Below, one piece after another: positions 14,791 through 16,732 of a stretch of DNA of 16,732 nt. The notes below the pieces were generated by a model. That model was not told the DNA's origin. It did not search any database and was given only the letters and a program-made list of their open reading frames with translations. Numbering within the stretch: the first letter of the stretch is position 1; every line of letters starts with the position of its first letter. The position numbers and the translations under genes were made by a program. This stretch comes from Kiritimatiellia bacterium (lineage in GTDB: Bacteria > Verrucomicrobiota > Kiritimatiellia > RFP12 > UBA3636), in NCBI GenBank assembly GCA_016295275.1, contig JAEDLN010000023.1, positions 1-16,732 of the forward strand. Reading direction: 5' to 3'.

Positions 14791-16325
14791 GTCCGGTACC
14801 ATTCCGGGGTAATTCCCAGATTATGGATTTTGTAGTGGATGACGCGAGGGGAGATTCCGAGATCCCGTGCGGCGGCGGACATATTGCCGCGGTTGTGCTT
14901 CAACGCTTCCACGATCAGTTCGCGTTCGAACGAATCGACGAGCGTCGTGAAAGGGGCGTCGCCGTTGGAGAGGCCGCTTGTTTCGGAGATGGGCTTTCCG
15001 GTTTGGAGAGACGGGGGAAGATTGTATCCATGGATGCAGTCGTCCGAAGCTGTCAAGATCGCCCGTTCGATGCAGTTTTCGAGTTCGCGGACATTTCCCG
15101 GCCAGTGGTAGCTCATCATCATATTGATGGCCGGCGTGGAGATTCTCTTCACGGACTTTCCGTAGCGGAGATTGTCCTTCTCGATAAAATGGTTTGCGAG
15201 CGGGATGATATCGCCCCGGCGGACGCACAGATCGGGCAGGACGATCGGGAAGATATTCAAGCGATAGTAAAGGTCTTCGCGGAATTTTCCTTCTGTCATC
15301 AGCTGTTCCAGATTCCGGGAAGTAGCGGCGATAATTCGGACATCGCTATGCAGTTCCTCGTTAGAGCCAATTCTGGAGAACGTCCGTTCTTGCAGGAAGC
15401 GCAGGAGTTTGACTTGGACGGGCAGGGAGAGGTCTCCGATTTCATCGAGGAACAAGGTTCCGCCATCGGCGGCCTCGGCGCGGCCGATTCGGCGTGTCAC
15501 GGCACCGGTGAACGAACCTTTTTCATGGCCGAAGATTTCGGATTCCAGCAGGTTTTCGGGGAGGGCGGCGCAGTTGAGAGCGATAAAGGGCCGTTTGTTC
15601 CGATTGGAGAGTCGCTTAATGGCGGAAGCCACCAATTCCTTTCCGGTTCCGGAGGAACCGCGGATCAGGACGGTGGCATCGGATGGTGCGACCTGACGGA
15701 TCAGGGCGTAGACCTGCTGCATTTCGTTCGAGTTGCCGACGAATTCGGAGAGGGGGTCTCCTGTCGAGGACAACGCCTCCCGCAGGCGTTTGTTTTCTTC
15801 GATCAGCGCGTTTCGCTCTTCGATTTCCTGCCGGCGCGTTTGGACGGCATCGGCGACAATGGTTCCGATGATTTCCAAGAGCAGGCGATCGGACTGCAGG
15901 TCTTCTCCGGAATCGGTCGAGCGTTCGACGGACAAGGTTCCGATCACGGAGTCACCGTGTTTGATAGGGATACAGACAAACGAAACGTGTTCGCCCAGTT
16001 TATGAGCGCCGGTTCGGTTGAGAAAGCGTTTGTCCTTGGAGACATCCGGAACGATTTCGGGAATTCCGGAGTATGCGACGCCGCCGGTGATTCCTTCGCC
16101 GAGGCGGTAGTGTCCGCGTTGTTTTTCCCGTTCATCGAGTCCCTCGTTGGCTTCGATCCGGAATTCATCGCCGTGGCGGAGCGTAAAGGTACAACGAAGC
16201 ATCCCGAGTTTACGATTCAGGATATCGAGAATGGTTTCTAGAAGGGCACTGACATTCCGTTCGGCAAGAACAGCTTGAGCGATTTCTCGAATGACTGCGA
16301 GTGATTTTTTTTCTTCCGCTTGCAC
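14787..16325 (-). CDS. NifA-like sigma-54-dependent transcriptional activator (GAF - AAA+ - Fis HTH)
   Basis: This bacterial enhancer-binding protein would remodel sigma-54 RNA polymerase by ATP hydrolysis from upstream sites. The N-terminal GAF domain (about 20-165) has the NifA-type run YRLGEGITGGVAYSG and VPDVSKDKRFLNRTGA. The AAA+ domain (about 195-430) has Walker A GSSGTGKE (223-230), the sigma-54 loop GSFTGA (270-275, Ser in place of the usual Ala), Walker B GGTLFLDEIG (288-297) and WPGNVRELEN (408-417). The Fis-type helix-turn-helix is at about 468-505. Cys418 and Cys430 are spaced as the first pair of the NifA redox motif, but the second pair is absent. The start is GTG 16325, with GAGGA 8 nt upstream; a TGA blocks any longer frame. 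No nif genes are in the window, so true NifA function is unproven. Confidence 0.9.
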   Translation of the reverse strand: MQAEEKKSLAVIREIAQAVLAERNVSALLETILDILNRKLGMLRCTFTLRHGDEFRIEANEGLDEREKQRGHYRLGEGITGGVAYSGIPEIVPDVSKDKRFLNRTGAHKLGEHVSFVCIPIKHGDSVIGTLSVERSTDSGEDLQSDRLLLEIIGTIVADAVQTRRQEIEERNALIEENKRLREALSSTGDPLSEFVGNSNEMQQVYALIRQVAPSDATVLIRGSSGTGKELVASAIKRLSNRNKRPFIALNCAALPENLLESEIFGHEKGSFTGAVTRRIGRAEAADGGTLFLDEIGDLSLPVQVKLLRFLQERTFSRIGSNEELHSDVRIIAATSRNLEQLMTEGKFREDLYYRLNIFPIVLPDLCVRRGDIIPLANHFIEKDNLRYGKSVKRISTPAINMMMSYHWPGNVRELENCIERAILTASDDCIHGYNLPPSLQTGKPISETSGLSNGDAPFTTLVDSFERELIVEALKHNRGNMSAAARDLGISPRVIHYKIHNLGITPEWYRT

Positions 16326-16333
16326 GATTGCCG

Positions 16334-16338
16334 TCCTC
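16334..16338 (-). promoter_or_regulatory. Ribosome binding site supporting the GTG start of the NifA-like gene
   Basis: GAGGA on the minus strand lies 8 nt before GTG 16325. No ATG is available between the upstream in-frame stop and the conserved GAF domain, so this site decides the start. Confidence 0.65.
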
Positions 16339-16371
16339 GCCTGAGTGCTATATGTTCACGCGTCAAAAAAA

Positions 16372-16461
16372 TGGCGGAGAGGGAGGGATTTGAACCCTCG
16401 TTACCCTTACGAGTAAACAGCATTTCCAGTGCTGCGCCTTCGACCACTCGGCCACCTCTCC
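16372..16461 (-). tRNA. tRNA-Ser (anticodon GGA)
   Basis: The 90-nt class II tRNA has acceptor stem GGAGAGG/CCTCTCC, anticodon loop CTGGAAA (anticodon GGA), a long variable arm (TACTCGTAAGGGTA region), T loop TTCAAAT, discriminator G and an encoded CCA. A run of seven T follows directly, and the NifA-like gene begins 46 bp downstream, so the two may share a transcript. Confidence 0.96.
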
Positions 16462-16463
16462 GT

Positions 16464-16482
16464 ACCCGAAACGATATGCGTT
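16464..16482 (-). other. Leader hairpin just upstream of tRNA-Ser
   Basis: On the minus strand CGAAACG and CGTTTCG pair as a 7-bp stem around a CATAT loop, immediately before the mature tRNA 5' end. It may help 5' processing or be incidental. Boundaries are approximate. Confidence 0.35.
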
Positions 16483-16500
16483 TCGTTGCGCGTTGTGCGT

Positions 16501-16530
16501 ACTCTATCAAAAAGGGATATTTTCCGGCAA
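16501..16530 (-). promoter_or_regulatory. Candidate promoter for tRNA-Ser (and possibly the NifA-like gene)
   Basis: TTGCCG (16525-16530) and TAGAGT (16501-16506) on the minus strand are 18 bp apart, giving a leader of roughly 35 nt before the tRNA. The match is moderate. Confidence 0.35.
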
Positions 16531-16732
16531 GCGGAAAGTTGGAATAGACTCTTCTCTTCTTGAAAAGCGGCTTTCAGAAATGGAAATATGCAATTGAAGA
16601 CCTCTTTGCAGGCGGAGGCGCGGGGGCGCGGGGCGAGGGACGCGGGCGCGGGCGCGGGGCATGGTGGGAGAATTGCACGTGTGTAATGGCGGTAGGGCGC
16701 GATGTCCCCATCGCGCCGCCCGGGTAATGCGC
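16531..16732. other. GC-rich intergenic tail at the right edge
   Basis: No gene is seen here. Positions 16611-16660 are a G-rich plus-strand tract of GGCGCGGG-like units. Positions 16689-16717 hold a dispersed repeat with a hairpin. Confidence 0.6.
16689..16717. repeat. Dispersed intergenic element with hairpin
   Basis: GCGGTAGGGCGCGATG (16689-16704) recurs inverted at 8226-8241. Here its end GGCGCGATG (16696-16704) pairs with CATCGCGCC (16709-16717) across a TCCC loop. There is no adjacent T-run on either strand, so it does not look like a standard terminator. Confidence 0.6.

Noticed and set aside
14787..16325. Evidence for a nitrogen fixation cluster
   Set aside because: Only the NifA-like regulator is present; no nif structural or assembly gene is in the window.

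Overview
The window looks like a chromosomal segment from a bacterium with fairly high GC. Most genes lie on the minus strand, separated by unusually GC-rich, repeat-bearing spacers. The mix points to the Planctomycetes-Verrucomicrobia-Lentisphaerae group, perhaps Lentisphaerota. The pointers are a large Hanks-type kinase with zinc ribbons, a NifA-like regulator, an AGCS symporter with a secreted-type N-terminal extension, and mostly Shine-Dalgarno-less starts. This placement is an inference, because no ribosomal RNA or universal marker except mutS is present.

Layout from left to right. Positions 1-902 hold a lipid-kinase (DAGK/YegS) gene on the minus strand that runs off the left edge. Positions 1282-2952 (minus) encode an alanine/glycine:cation symporter. 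Its leader (2953-3320) contains a promoter, a tandem glycine riboswitch and a terminator hairpin. Diverging from it, 3378-4796 (plus) encodes a neurotransmitter:sodium symporter family transporter. Positions 4950-6200 (minus) encode an orphan FAD-dependent oxidoreductase with a good sigma-70-like promoter. Positions 6468-7547 (minus) encode DAHP synthase, the entry enzyme of the shikimate pathway. A tRNA-Lys with its own promoter and terminator is at 7932-8007.

The right half holds three minus-strand genes that may be co-transcribed in the order kinase (12434-14698), RpiB-like/nucleoside hydrolase fusion (10985-12382) and mutS (8336-10924). Upstream are a strong terminator (14729-14760), a NifA-like sigma-54 activator (14787-16325, GTG start) and tRNA-Ser (16372-16461).

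How the parts work together: the riboswitch ties amino-acid symport to glycine level, with a second Na+-coupled transporter facing away from it. DAHP synthase and mutS are housekeeping. The most unusual proteins are the fusion of a degenerate RpiB-like domain to a nucleoside hydrolase and the membrane-spanning zinc-ribbon kinase beside it. No CRISPR array, transposase, phage gene or recognisable defence system is visible. The long plus-strand open frames opposite mutS, the symporter and DAHP synthase are antisense shadows.
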